Shown piece after piece: positions 12,490 to 24,600 of a stretch of DNA of 64,000 nucleotides. The position numbers and the translations under genes are program-made. The notes beneath the pieces are model-generated. The model made no database searches. It was not told the DNA's origin and was given only the letters and a program-made list of their open reading frames with translations. Each line of letters starts with the position of its first letter. The stretch's first letter is position 1. Location of the stretch: positions 161,001 to 225,000 of the forward strand of contig JAMXBD010000578.1 of NCBI GenBank assembly GCA_024138025.1, written 5' to 3'. This DNA is from Combretum micranthum (taxonomy: Eukaryota; Streptophyta; Magnoliopsida; Myrtales; Combretaceae).

Positions 12490-12599
12490 TTTAAAATATG
12501 GAGAGAGATATGAGGGAAAGTAGATACAGAAATAGTAACTACTTTATTTATATTGTTAGTACTATGGTAATAATAAAATAACAAAGTTTTTTTTTTCCT

Positions 12600-13775
12600 T
12601 TTAAAGAGGTTTTTATTTTTGAAGTCCAAATTGAGAAAATACTTGTTTAAAACAAGATAATATATATTTAGGTGATACACTTGTCATATGTGTAAAAATA
12701 TATGCTTTCAAACTGAGATATTCGAAGAATAAAAAACCATTAGATGATTTTGATATAGTGAAAATAATAAGGCATGTAGAATGAGTCTTGAACTTGACGG
12801 AATAAAAGGTAATTATCCACAAAATGGAAAGTGTTTGAGGGTAATCTGATTACTATTAATAATTTGATAATATGTATCAACAAAATAGGTAAAAAAAAAT
12901 TAAAAAAAAAACATTTATAACCATGACAAAATATGCATTAATGCAATAGCAAGGTTAAACATTTTTAAGAGGTGTGAAGTCCAAAAGAGATATACTTACT
13001 ATATAAATAATATATAGGTGATGCATCATACATGTGTGTGTAAAAATATATACTTTTTTATAGTTTAATTTTTTTAGAGATTAAAAGGTTATTAAGATGT
13101 GGTAAGGTGATATTATTATCTTTACAAAGTGCAGAATGGTAGAATAAATGGTGGCTATCAATAAAATGAGAAGTATTTAACAATAAATCTACCTCTACTA
13201 TTAATTTCACAATGCTTACCTATAAACTACCCAAAAAAATAGCCACTTAAAATAATGATACAATGTAATTTAATATAATACTAAGGTTAAATAAGAAAAT
13301 TGTATAATTACCGACCGCTTGAATAAAAATTACACCAATACTAGGTACATAAAATCACTTATCAAAATATTGACACAAAATTACATCTCTAATGTGCGAT
13401 TCATGTTAAAAAAACATGAAACGAGCTTTGAAGATGCAATTCAGCAATGTATGACTTTTGGCTAAATCGCATCTTCAAAGGGCGATTGTTATGTAAATAA
13501 ATGAAACATCTATTGTAGATGCAATTTTGCATTGATATTTATGTAATTATTTTTATATGATTTGCATTTATATAATTTTTTTCTACAAAGTTAGTAGACA
13601 CGTCTTTCACCCAAGGTTAAACATTTTTTTTTATGGATAAAAGATATTCTAAGAGGTATGAAATCTATAAGAGATATATATCTATATATATATATATATA
13701 TAAATCTAGTAGACCCATCCACAATATATGTGTAAAAATATATACTTTAAGATTTAGATATTCGTATTTAGAGAA
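12600..13775. repeat. Three degenerate copies of a ~130-bp repeat
   Basis: Copies start near 12605, 12957 and 13617. Each has a GAGGT...GAAGTCC or GAAATCTATAAGAGATATA phrase followed by TGTGTAAAAATATATACTT or a close variant. The outer two also share an AGATATTCG stretch. No coding capacity. Confidence 0.5.
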
Positions 13776-14339
13776 TAAAAAGAGGGTGTTAATGTCACAT
13801 TCAATACTTAAACTTTTTCATATATAGGCTTCAAGAGTCTCATTATCTTATCTGACCGGACCATTCCTATTATAATCTATGTCATTCATACATCCTTTCA
13901 CGATTAACAACAGCATTTGATTTAAAAATAAATAAATCAACCTACCACACAACCTCATTCTTTTCCTCATTTGTAATAAAAAATATTTTTTTATTCCTCT
14001 CAAATTTTACTTCTTTCCCTCTCCTCCACAACACATCTCATTTGCATCTTCAAACTCCAACTTCATACCTAGATCATATCTCATTGGTATAAACCTCATA
14101 ATCTATAAAATAGTAATCTTCAATATAACTTTAATATTTAAAGATTTATATTATACAGCATACCATACTTAATTTCTATATAGGATATTGCTTTAAAATG
14201 TTATATCTTATACATAAATATTTAATACGTATGTTACAGTGATATATCAAATTTCTAATTGTTCTTATATGTTATAATGTAAAAATTCTTATACATAAAA
14301 TTTTTATAGAATATATATAGTTTGTATATTTTGTAGGAT
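13776..14339. repeat. AT-rich DNA continuing into the repeat arm
   Basis: No gene. From about 14160 the sequence matches the AT-rich arm family (AAAATTCTTATACATAAAAT and TGTTCTTATATGTTATA wording) up to the solo LTR. Confidence 0.5.
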
Positions 14340-17095
14340 ATATATGCTACACCCCCATAGGATACCCTAGTAGTATTGATGCTCCCTTGTAACTGTTTAG
14401 AGATTTCATTATTCAATAAGCCAACTAGGGCCTTTCAAGAAATTTTGCGGAAATCAAACTAATAAGACACTCCATGGCGTGGACAATTAAAACAGGACTG
14501 TGAGTTATCAAGATAAGAAATTTTGCATACATATAAGTCTCTTACAACATGCTCTTTATATATAACTTAGGGTAAGCTCCCAACCATAACCTTACAAACT
14601 TACAAAAACATATATGGGATAACCTTATATAAAAGGTACTATCTTTAACTCTCACCTAAGCCCTAGTTTCCCCTTGGTGTTTGCAACATTCCTTCGCTTC
14701 AAGCATAGACCAACACTATGGATCCTTAAAAGCACATAAAGTCTATTGGAGTGTGAGTACACCACAACTCACTGACATAACATTTTCAGACCATACTTTC
14801 AATAAAATGCCAAACCAGTTTAGTTTCAGCCATATACAATGCAATACTCAACTATATGAAATACACAATTTGGATGAATGGAATCCAAATCAATGGAGAT
14901 TTATGCTCTCTCTTAAGGGTTGAAGGACCAACTCAAGTAGTCCATGCTCAAGAGAGACTGACAACTAAGGAAGGAAAAGTTTTCCAAATTTATTTAGTAC
15001 TTTATATATACTTGTATACATATGTAACATAATCTTAACTTCACCTTAGAACCTCAGAAGCTCCACTAAGTATTAACACCCTAAAGCCAACTCCAATCAG
15101 GTGACATCCTTCAGTGCTTGCTGAGTTCCTGTGAGGCTGATAACCCTATGGTAACCCTACCCGGATTTGTTAGCGTAACAAGATAGTACCATAGAACGGA
15201 ATATCAATACGTAACGTGAGCGCCATGCTAATACAAGTATGCTGTCATGCAATGCATATCCATTTTACTTAAGTGTCGGTTAAGACTTAAATCAAATTAT
15301 TAGTGACCGTACAATGTTCAAACAACCATCAACACACATTACACAACAATGATAGGAAGTTGGTTATCACTTCTAGTATTAAAGCTTGTCACCCATCCAA
15401 AAACCATACAACACATATTATTCCCATCCCCATACACAACTGGTTATGTTCATATAAAGACATGTGCAACTACATTACAAGCACAACAGTGTATTAAGAT
15501 CAAAGTTACCCGCCTGTGCATCCTGCTTAGAGGTCGTAGTAATCTATGGGAAACTTTAAATATTGGTTTATGGTTCCGATAGAGAAACAAGCATACATTA
15601 TTATATATATAACTAAGAAAGAACTCTTATTAAAACCTACATGTCCTAGATTCACATTATAAACTTCTTATCTTATATGGTTCTTTGTTGCTTACTACAT
15701 AGGTTGGGTCAAAAGTAGCTTAGAAAGAGTTGCGAGGTACATCGTGACTAGAAAACCGAGTCGCGTTTTGGCAAAGTGGGGGTCACATGCATCTAAAAAA
15801 GTTCACAGCTTTGATCGCGGGGTACGTTGAGGACTCGACTTTGAGTCACGACTGAAGTTGTGCATCAACATATACCTCTCGATACTTACTTAAAGTTTAC
15901 CACTATTCCATCCCGAGGGCAAAACTAGACCGCAATCTCCAACACACTTATAGGGCAATAACTGAACTTACTCTATTCCACCACTAACCCTTCTATAACA
16001 GATAATTGCATCAAAACATGCATAGTGATAAACTTAACACGACAACTTTATACAATTCACCAATCTATCGTGAGACTTTTATCTTCTTATTCCTACTCTT
16101 GATCCAGCATAAGATTTTTTAGCATATTTTTACTTCGTTATGTTTCATGTTCTGTTATTCATTGCTTAGTTGAGCAAAATTAGTTTTGTTTATAGGCTTT
16201 TAAAAGACATTACACTCTAAGCCTAAACAAACTCACAAAATAAGTTTTTACCCGTTTTTAACATTTCTTAGCAACCCAGGCTCATTTTAGTTTTCTAACT
16301 TATAACATCTATTAAAAATAATGTTTCACACGTGAACGGTGAAATGTGCACATGTACCTATATATTTAATAAAGATATTTTCTCGTAACTTTTGAAAATA
16401 AAGTAAACGAACTTACCTATCATACTTTTCGAGATTACTTCACTCACTTCCTTTCAACACACTGGTTGTGAAGCTTGTAAATACTATCTTGAGGGTTTTT
16501 CAGGTTAAGAATGTGAATATTTGCAAAAATGAATTTGTGGGCATGAAGGAGATTATGTTAGAAAAGTAGATTTTGAAAATATCGTGTTTATTTTCTGAAA
16601 ACAATAACATCTAGCAGGTGTAATCTTTCAAATCTCCAGTTACTTTTCTTCCACATAAAAGAAAATAGGTATGGTTTAATTGGGAATTGTCTTTTCAACA
16701 ATTAATGAAAAAAAAACTTTAATAAAAGAAAGGATAGTATGTCCATGCTTTGAAATTTATGGTAAACAACTTGAAAAGTAATTTTGGTACTTTCAAAAAA
16801 GATTTAATTTTTAAAAATGAAAATTAAAACATTTTAATGTATATAAAACAAATTTAGTATAGATTTTCATAAATATTAATTAAGGTACTGCCAAACATTT
16901 ATTATCTTAGGGCACAAAAGAATTAAAAACGAAATTTAAGTTTCAAAACTTGTGAAAACAAATTTTAAGTTAATATCCAGTGTCTTGTGTTTTCAAGAAT
17001 TATTTCTAAACTGTTTTTACTTAACCAAAGTATTCATGATTTTAATTAATTAATTTTTAACTCAACCAAGGAAAAAACCTGGAGATTATAATATA
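14340..17095. mobile_element. Solo LTR or LTR-bounded remnant, probable target duplication ATATA
   Basis: The insert starts TGCTACACCCCCATAGG (14345) and ends GGAGATTATA (17090), 2746 bp; ATATA flanks both sides (14340-14344 and 17091-17095). The end resembles GGGGGATTACA of the 53-58.9 kb element with CA changed to TA. A GTGAGTACACCACAACTCAC phrase at about 14752 is typical of a group of large plant gypsy LTRs. Sequence inside is clearly less AT-rich than the arms. The duplication is weak evidence because the target is AT-rich. Confidence 0.55.
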
Positions 17096-19060
17096 TATAC
17101 TTTATATGATATATCTATATATTAAATTGAGTTATATTATATATGTTATAGAAATATATCAAAGTTGTAAATGTGCATATGTTCTTACATGTTATTTGAG
17201 ATATATATAATCTATATGGTGTAATAATTTGTAAAATTTGTATACATGAAATTTCATATATATTATATATGTTATATGTGATATATTTGTTTATGTATAT
17301 TGTATATTATTTTCAAAACATAAACTAGCATACCATATGTCTATATGTCATATATGTTATATATTATATGCATTTTATATGTTATATAGGACCCGTCTTT
17401 AAATATAAATCATATATTTTATCATAAATAAAAAAAAAATCATATGTTTATATAACTTATATGTTATATCAGTATATATTTTATTTATTACTGTAACATA
17501 TCAATTAGGATATTATTATATGTTATAGTAATATACAAAGATGGTAAATGTTCTCATATATTATTTAAGATACATTATGATTTATATGTTGTAATAATAC
17601 ATAGAATCTTTATACAAGAAATTTGTTTATATATATATTTATATTTTTTATGTGTGTGATATATTATATATTTGTTTTATGTGTATTGTATATTTTATTT
17701 TAAAATGTAAATAAACATATCATATGTTTAAATGTCTTATATTTTTTAATATGATATATAATTTAGCTATTACAGTAATATAAGATGTATTTGTATATGT
17801 ATATCATATGTAGCATCATATAGTATAAATAAACAGGTCATATGTTATATTGAATATATAAATTTTACATATTACAAAAATATGTTAAATTAGGGGACAT
17901 AGTATATGTTATATTGATAAAATACATGTATATGTTCTTATATGTTATTGAGGATATATATATATATATATGTAATTTTTTTTATGTTATATAAATTACA
18001 AATTATATATATAAGCGATACTTCATAAGTATCGGTTACGAGTAATAGTTTATATATTTGTGTGTGTGTGTGTGTGTGTATTTATATTACATATATATCA
18101 TAAGATATATTGGTCGTATATAAGTTATAAATATATATATAAAGTACAAATATATAATCTAAAGATTTTAAATATAAATGATATGTATTATATATGTAAT
18201 ATATATAACAAAGAAATAAGATATTGGCAAAATATGTAATTGTATATATAAGTAATAAGTTATATTTTATAAGTTATGTTTTATGTATATAAGTTATGTA
18301 TGGACTATGTTTTATAAATTATGGAAGTGTTTGGATACACAATTTTTATGGGACTAAACTAGACAAGGGTCATTGTACCGGTTTGATTTACAAAATGTAT
18401 CTGGAACAAGACAAAACTCTTTCATTGAATATGACAAAACTTAAAATGTTTGTCCCCTATAATTCATGGTATAAAAATATTAGAACAGGAAAAGAATAAA
18501 ATCTTTTAATAAGAACTTTGTTCAGTATTGTCCAATATCGTACATACCAAATATGGAACAAATGAATTGTACCGTCCAGTACTCTTTGTGCTGTGCTGTC
18601 CAATTCTCCTTGTGCTGTCCAGTTCTCCTTATCTTGTCTAGCTTTTCTTAGTCTATCCAGTTCTTGCAACCAAACATTACCTATAAATTATATATGTTAT
18701 AAGTTATATAATATATTATCTTTATTTATAAGTTATTATTTATATATATAAATGTCAAAAAATATATAAGTTCATAATCTAGAGATTATATGTATTGTAT
18801 AAATGGCAAATAAATAAAGCATTAATAAAATATATAAGTTGTATGCATAAGTTATATATACATATATATTGCATTTTATAAGTTTTATGTTACATATATA
18901 TATATATATGCATGTATAACATATAGACTAACACATAATCTACATATATTTGTATTTGTGTATGTATTATGTATTTCATATATAAATGATATGTTTATAT
19001 ACTTATATATAATGTATTTGTTATGAATATCATGTGTGTGTGAGTATGGGCATGGGTATA
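17096..19060. repeat. AT-rich repeat arm, right
   Basis: Three or more units of the same block as the left arm (cores near 17180, 17550, 17930; spacing about 375 bp), with (GT)n at about 18058-18079. One more complex stretch at 18300-18670 carries a short repeated phrase, CTCCTTGTGCTGTCCAG-like, but no gene. Confidence 0.65.
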
Positions 19061-19303
19061 TTTATATAGCTTCCTTTTTTTTTATCCAAATAAGGGTATA
19101 ATGGTAATTTTAATTTTATTCCTAGTTTAATACTACAATCAATAAATTAAAGTAAATGCTGGAATATGTATTTCTGGTAATAAAACTCTAAATAAAGTAA
19201 ACAAGGCAATACATGATTCCTAATCTATTACTAGTAGTACTATTCCTAAGACATAACTTTTCTATTCCCTCTCTATTCTATTTCTTCAAGTAAACGGGCC
19301 ATA

Positions 19304-21400
19304 AGTGAAATAGAATTGATTTGAATTCATCCCCCTCATTATAATGGTAAAAAAAACAAAACCTATAACTATAATGCATATTTAATTATGAATATTTTCA
19401 TAACTATGACTATAATGCATAATTGGTTAAAATATTTTCAATACATTCTTAGAATTTAGAAAAACCATTTTGGCACAAACGAACTTCACAAAACGAGGCA
19501 GTTTTCATCCTTTTTCTTTCTGTAATCCTCGATCTTTATCTTTTACTTGATGTTAATCACCTACTTCATTACTTAATAATTTGAAGAGATAATACAAATA
19601 GCACCACAAAAAGAGATGCTAATATTTATTGTAATGACTATACTAAAAGTGTAGTTGTAAAATGCAACGATATGTAGAAAATATCAACAGTGTCGGGGGG
19701 TTGTTAATGCAAATAATCTTATAAATTGATATTGGTGAAAATACATCCTCTTGAACTATAATATCTTAGTAAATAATCTTCGAAAAATGAAAATCGACTC
19801 CCTTTTAAACTTATTAAAATATATTTTAATCCCTATAATTCTTGATCTTAGCATGTTTTCGTTAAATGAAATGTCTTTTGCTAATATTCATTTCTCAACC
19901 AAGCATCCCAGCCCCAAACCCATACAAAAAGACCTTCTCATTAAAAGACTAAATAAGCCCTACCAAAAGGTGGCACCCTATTATATTTATAGGCCACCCT
20001 CCACTACCCTCCTGCCATGCAGCACGTGCATCCCATTATCTTAGAAAGGCTGAAAAACTAGAGAATGCTCCCCCCGAAATGGTCCACATCCTTCTATTAT
20101 TCAATGGTATACAACTCATGATTGAGGAAAAAAAAAAAAAGTTGGGAAGAAGAAACCTCTCCTTCCCCCTCATAGCAACCCGAGTCCCATCGACCAATAA
20201 CTATGGTCCAAGTAATTAATACTACTCTACCCTTCCAAATAATTAACCTGAGAGCAAGAGGACCCAATAGGATGTATTTGTGCACATTTGATTTTTCATA
20301 ACATGAGAAATCAGCAAAAGACGTATGTGAGTGAAGTTTACCAATCTGCCGTGGTGCAGGACGGATCCATAGGCCTAGGGGCATGACCAGCCAGACACAT
20401 GGACCCAACAAAGAGGCTATAATCAGGGAATGGGTCTAACCCAGCCCGACACCTTGTTTAAACTGCAAAAATCATCAAGAATCCTAAACCAATACCGAAA
20501 TACTCCTTTAAGCACTGCCTCGAAAGCTTTGGATACTGTTGGAGAGGCACCTTTTCTAGAGTTCTAGAAGCCTCCCCAACACACAAATACAAAGAGCGCA
20601 CACACATCGGACCCATAACCTGGGAGTGCTTGCAGTTCCCCAAAAATTCCATTCACAATTACAAGAGATGTCACCCAATTAAATTTCAATTACCATTCCA
20701 AGAATCTTGGCCTTGATGATGCCCTTTTGCCCCCAGAGACACTGAGAACCCTAATAGGTTTGGCTTAAAAAAGGTGCAATGGCATTTCCTCTCACATCTG
20801 AGATCAGAACCATGAAGTTATGTATTTGCTTAGCCAGAATTCCGATAATGACATTTCCTTCAGACATCACTAGACCTTTGCATCAGAGACCAGATGCACA
20901 ATCTATTAGCATCATCACCTAAGTAGGGTAAATTTACCTTCATGTGGGACAGTAGAAACGTCACCTCTATTGACCAGACAAATGATAAAGAAATTTAAAA
21001 ATATATACATATATAAATCCCGTGCAGGAAGCAGTAAATCAACTCCAATCCTACAGGATAATTTATGTTCATCGAGTAACATCAATATAAATCATACCAT
21101 GACTATCCATATTGTTTTGAATCTCATATGCAGCATACCATTGTACCACTTCAGACACACAAGCAGAACAACCGTCCACGATCACAGCTATACAAACAGT
21201 CAACCAACCTTACCCGATAGAATTTAGGAACACTGATAAGAGAGAACCCAATGCCAGAAACCAGTCCATTGTTAAAGAAAAAATGAAAGAGTGACCAACG
21301 GCTCTTGCAACTGGAGCTTTTATAAAAGAAATATATCAACCAGAAAAGGCAAGCCAAGATCCGCATCTCCAAGCCTTGACTTCTGCATAAATAGCCTGGA
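19304..21400. other. Intergenic DNA between the TIR block and the TRF-like gene
   Basis: From about 20040 to 21400 base composition is nearer to that of the genes than to the AT-rich arms, but no frame resembles a known protein and open frames are short on both strands. It could hold downstream flanking sequence or a non-coding RNA of the TRF-like gene. I see no repeat ends. Confidence 0.4.
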
Positions 21401-21631
21401 ATAACGTCCAAACAAGTTCACACACAGAATAAACATAGGTGATGCAAAATAGGCGACCTTGTATCACTAGACAAGCATGTAATTACAAAGGTCAAATATC
21501 ATGCCAAGATTGATCTACTCTAGCCACCAAGCTACAGCATTAACTAATTTAAGCTCCTACAGTAAGGTGGCCATGTCAGTAGCAATAGAGAGCAGGGCAA
21601 TCTAAGGTGATAAACCACAAGGATCATCGTC

Positions 21632-21637
21632 TTTATT
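21632..21637 (-). terminator. Poly(A) signal AATAAA of the TRF-like gene
   Basis: AATAAA on the minus strand, 30 bases after the stop codon at 21667-21669. Plant poly(A) signals are loose, so other sites further downstream are possible. Confidence 0.4.
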
Positions 21638-21666
21638 TGAAGTTTCATCATTATTTACATACCAAG

Positions 21667-24600
21667 TTACAAATACCCTGCTCTAGTTCCATGTATTATA
21701 CTTCTCCCACCAAAACCAACAATCTTATTGGAGCCAGGATTCGTAGAAGACCTAGCATTCATTTGCGCGAGCTCCCTGACTCTTAATAATATTGGGGCAG
21801 GGATAGGTGTGGAAGCCTGTTTCCTCGAATTCATCTGCAGAATTAGCCAGCATCATGAGAAAATGTCTTAAGCACAACAGACAACTTAAAGAGTGCAGAC
21901 GCAAATTATAAAAGGAATGCATCTCATAGATAATAGATGATTTGTGGAGAAATACAGTGCACGATGGGACAGTTTGTCCTTGTATCATACAAGATGATTG
22001 AGGAATTAATTAAAAAATTTTCATCTAATGAAATGAGAATATAATGCCAACAAGAGAGAGAAAATATACAGCCATTGACTGTGACAGAGATTTAGAAGAA
22101 CCTCTCTCTACTCTTTAACATGATATGGTTCAATGATGGAAGATTTGGCAACCATGGTGAACCATATTTACGCCCACCAAACCTAAACTTGCTGAATGAC
22201 TGCACAAATATAAATTTCTGAATGATGTGACTGATGGTCTTGCTATATCTTAAGACATGCTTCAATGGCACTGGTTAGGCATTCCAATACTTTAAAAACT
22301 ACTGTCATAAGATGGGAAGAAGAAAAGACAAGACAGACAAACAATTGAATATTACACGACTTTTTATTGGTAATTAATTTTACATGACATATTTAGGTAT
22401 TAATGAAGATATGCTTTGCAATGGAGTATAATAGCCAAATAGAAATCCACATAGCAGACACCACCTAGTGGGAGTAAACTTTAACATATTGCTACATCAT
22501 GATGATACGATGGTGAGAAACTTATTAACAATTGTACCACCGAATTGTTATTTAGGCTCTTGAACTGTAACATGATAATCTTTGTGCAGCAATGTAGAGA
22601 ATTTTCTTTTAGTCAGATAAGTTGGGCCTCCAGCCTTTTATCCAAAAAGTTAGCAAGTTTCGTAAGGTGGAGAACAAAACCAACAAGCAAATTGTGCTGG
22701 AAAATCTACAAAATGAAATAAGTATAAGATAAAACGGTTTTTCATGACCCATTCTTTCTTTCGAGTTTCTACAACACCAACTTTCCCAAAAGCAATATAA
22801 ACCAATTGATAAAATAACTTAAGAAAGTGCATCTAGACTATTGCTTACCCCCTTATCTGGAGTCACTGGAGCAAAGCATGCTTTAAGAAGGTTTCTCCAC
22901 TTATCCTACAAAATAGATTATCTCTTAGTATTTACCAAAAAAATTATCTCTTAGTATTTACCAAAAAAATTATCTCTTAGTGTGATTCAGACATTTAGGC
23001 ATTCTCCTTTAAGGCCTGTGAGTACCTTAAGATCAACAGAAGTGCGGTATGAGTGTGATGCAAAGGCAAGCTTTTTTATCTCGGACCACCTCCCAGCCCC
23101 ATATCTAGAGACGCCATCAACTAACTTCATTACTTCTGCAAGAGTCCAGGCACGATGATGTTTCCTTCTTATTCCACCTTTAGCTGTTGCTACCGTTACT
23201 ACGTTATCGTTCAACCTTGATGAGTCTCCACTATCTGAATTCAGTTTCTGTCTAGGCTCATTCTTATTCATATCTGAGTACTGCTTATCTTCACTGGCCT
23301 CCTCAAAATGCTGCCATCCACAAGGAAAGAACAAATTAGATGTACAAAAGGAATCCATGAAGCAGTTCACCGTACAACCAACAGCTCATGAACTAAAGGA
23401 AGATAAAACAAAAGGGAAACCATGAGAACCTTTTATGTAAGAACATGCCCACTTATTCTACATGTACAAAAAATTTTTTTGGGCTAAAGTACATCATATA
23501 TAAAATTGATCATGCAAGTTAGAGTATTCAAAATAGAACAATAAACTTTTAGCAATCTGGCATGAGATGCACCATATATACCAAGAACATTTTGGGAAGC
23601 TAAATGACAGAAGAATTGTGAATTTCTGTGGAAAGGAAGAACCAGAATTAAAATGTTATTTTTGATGCAGTTTCTAAGACAGCTGGCTGACAATCAAGAT
23701 TCTTACTTTTTTATTATGCATAGTCAAAACCTTCATAATTATAGATGAGAAGGGGCTATAAAGCATGTCTAATAGATGCTAAAAACAGATTAGCAACTAT
23801 GACTAAACAGAAGATCTGATATGATGCTCCATGCATGCATCAACCAGAGCATGTATTACCAGCCGATGTACCTGCTCAGCAGGAGGACTGGCATTTGCAT
23901 TCTCATCCCTGTTTTCAACACCTGGATGAGAGCTGCGAGTGACTAGGACATTCTTCTCCAATTTAGCATCCACTCCCGGGCCATTATGGTGAAATTTCTA
24001 CAATATAATATCATAAAAAAAATGATGAATAAAGTCAGCTTGGGAGAGGTATCTTAAGTCAAATGAAAAGAACAATTTGAAAATTCATATCAGTGCGTAT
24101 GCTGCATAAACTAGAACATATAAACGAGAAATCACAACAATTAGCTGGAGAATAAAAAGATGCAGCTTTTGATATGAAAATAATTAATTAATATTTTTAT
24201 GTTCTGTTTGTCATCATGTAGCTGATTTTTCTCAAACATGAAGGATTTTATAACTGATCCCATAATTAATTAATTAATTAGATAGAGAAAGAGAGAGAAC
24301 CTAATGACAACATGAGATTTAAAGAAAAGGGCATGGGAAATCAGTCAAGAGAAAAAGATTATTCAAGTACCATTAGAGCCAAAATGTCTTTCCGTGGACG
24401 GCTCCTTCTAACTCGAGAAACACATGGCACTTGAATTCCAGCAAGAGAATCAACCCTTGTTACAAAGGTCTTACTATCTGAATAGACATGTCTTATAGGT
24501 CGCACATCAAGTTTAGGATTTCCATACCGCAAACTTCTACTTGAAGCCATCAACCTCCCACCCCGCTCATGGGATTCAACTTCTGAAAGTTCTTCAATGT

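Larger units (their letters stand above)
4391..19303. mobile_element. Candidate large terminal-inverted-repeat element with AT-rich arms
   Basis: The left end (4391-4430) and the reverse complement of the right end (19262-19303) share ATGxCxCGTTTAyTTGrAG and a following GGGAATAGAA. Further in, ATTAC...TATTATCCTTA at about 4567-4583 on the left resembles ATTACCATTATACCCTTA read from the right end at about 19090-19115. The match therefore extends about 200 bp inward but is imperfect. Both arms are extremely AT-rich and share a repeat family in direct orientation. The centre holds decayed CYP85A exons. Two solo LTRs have since inserted. No 8- or 9-bp target duplication could be read and no transposase was seen. 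A single 15-kb element is a hypothesis; two independent MITE-like ends would look similar. Confidence 0.35.

Noticed and set aside
20097..20652. Minus-strand frames of 104 and 64 codons downstream of the TRF-like gene
   Set aside because: No recognisable domain and no supporting splice sites; treated as intergenic.
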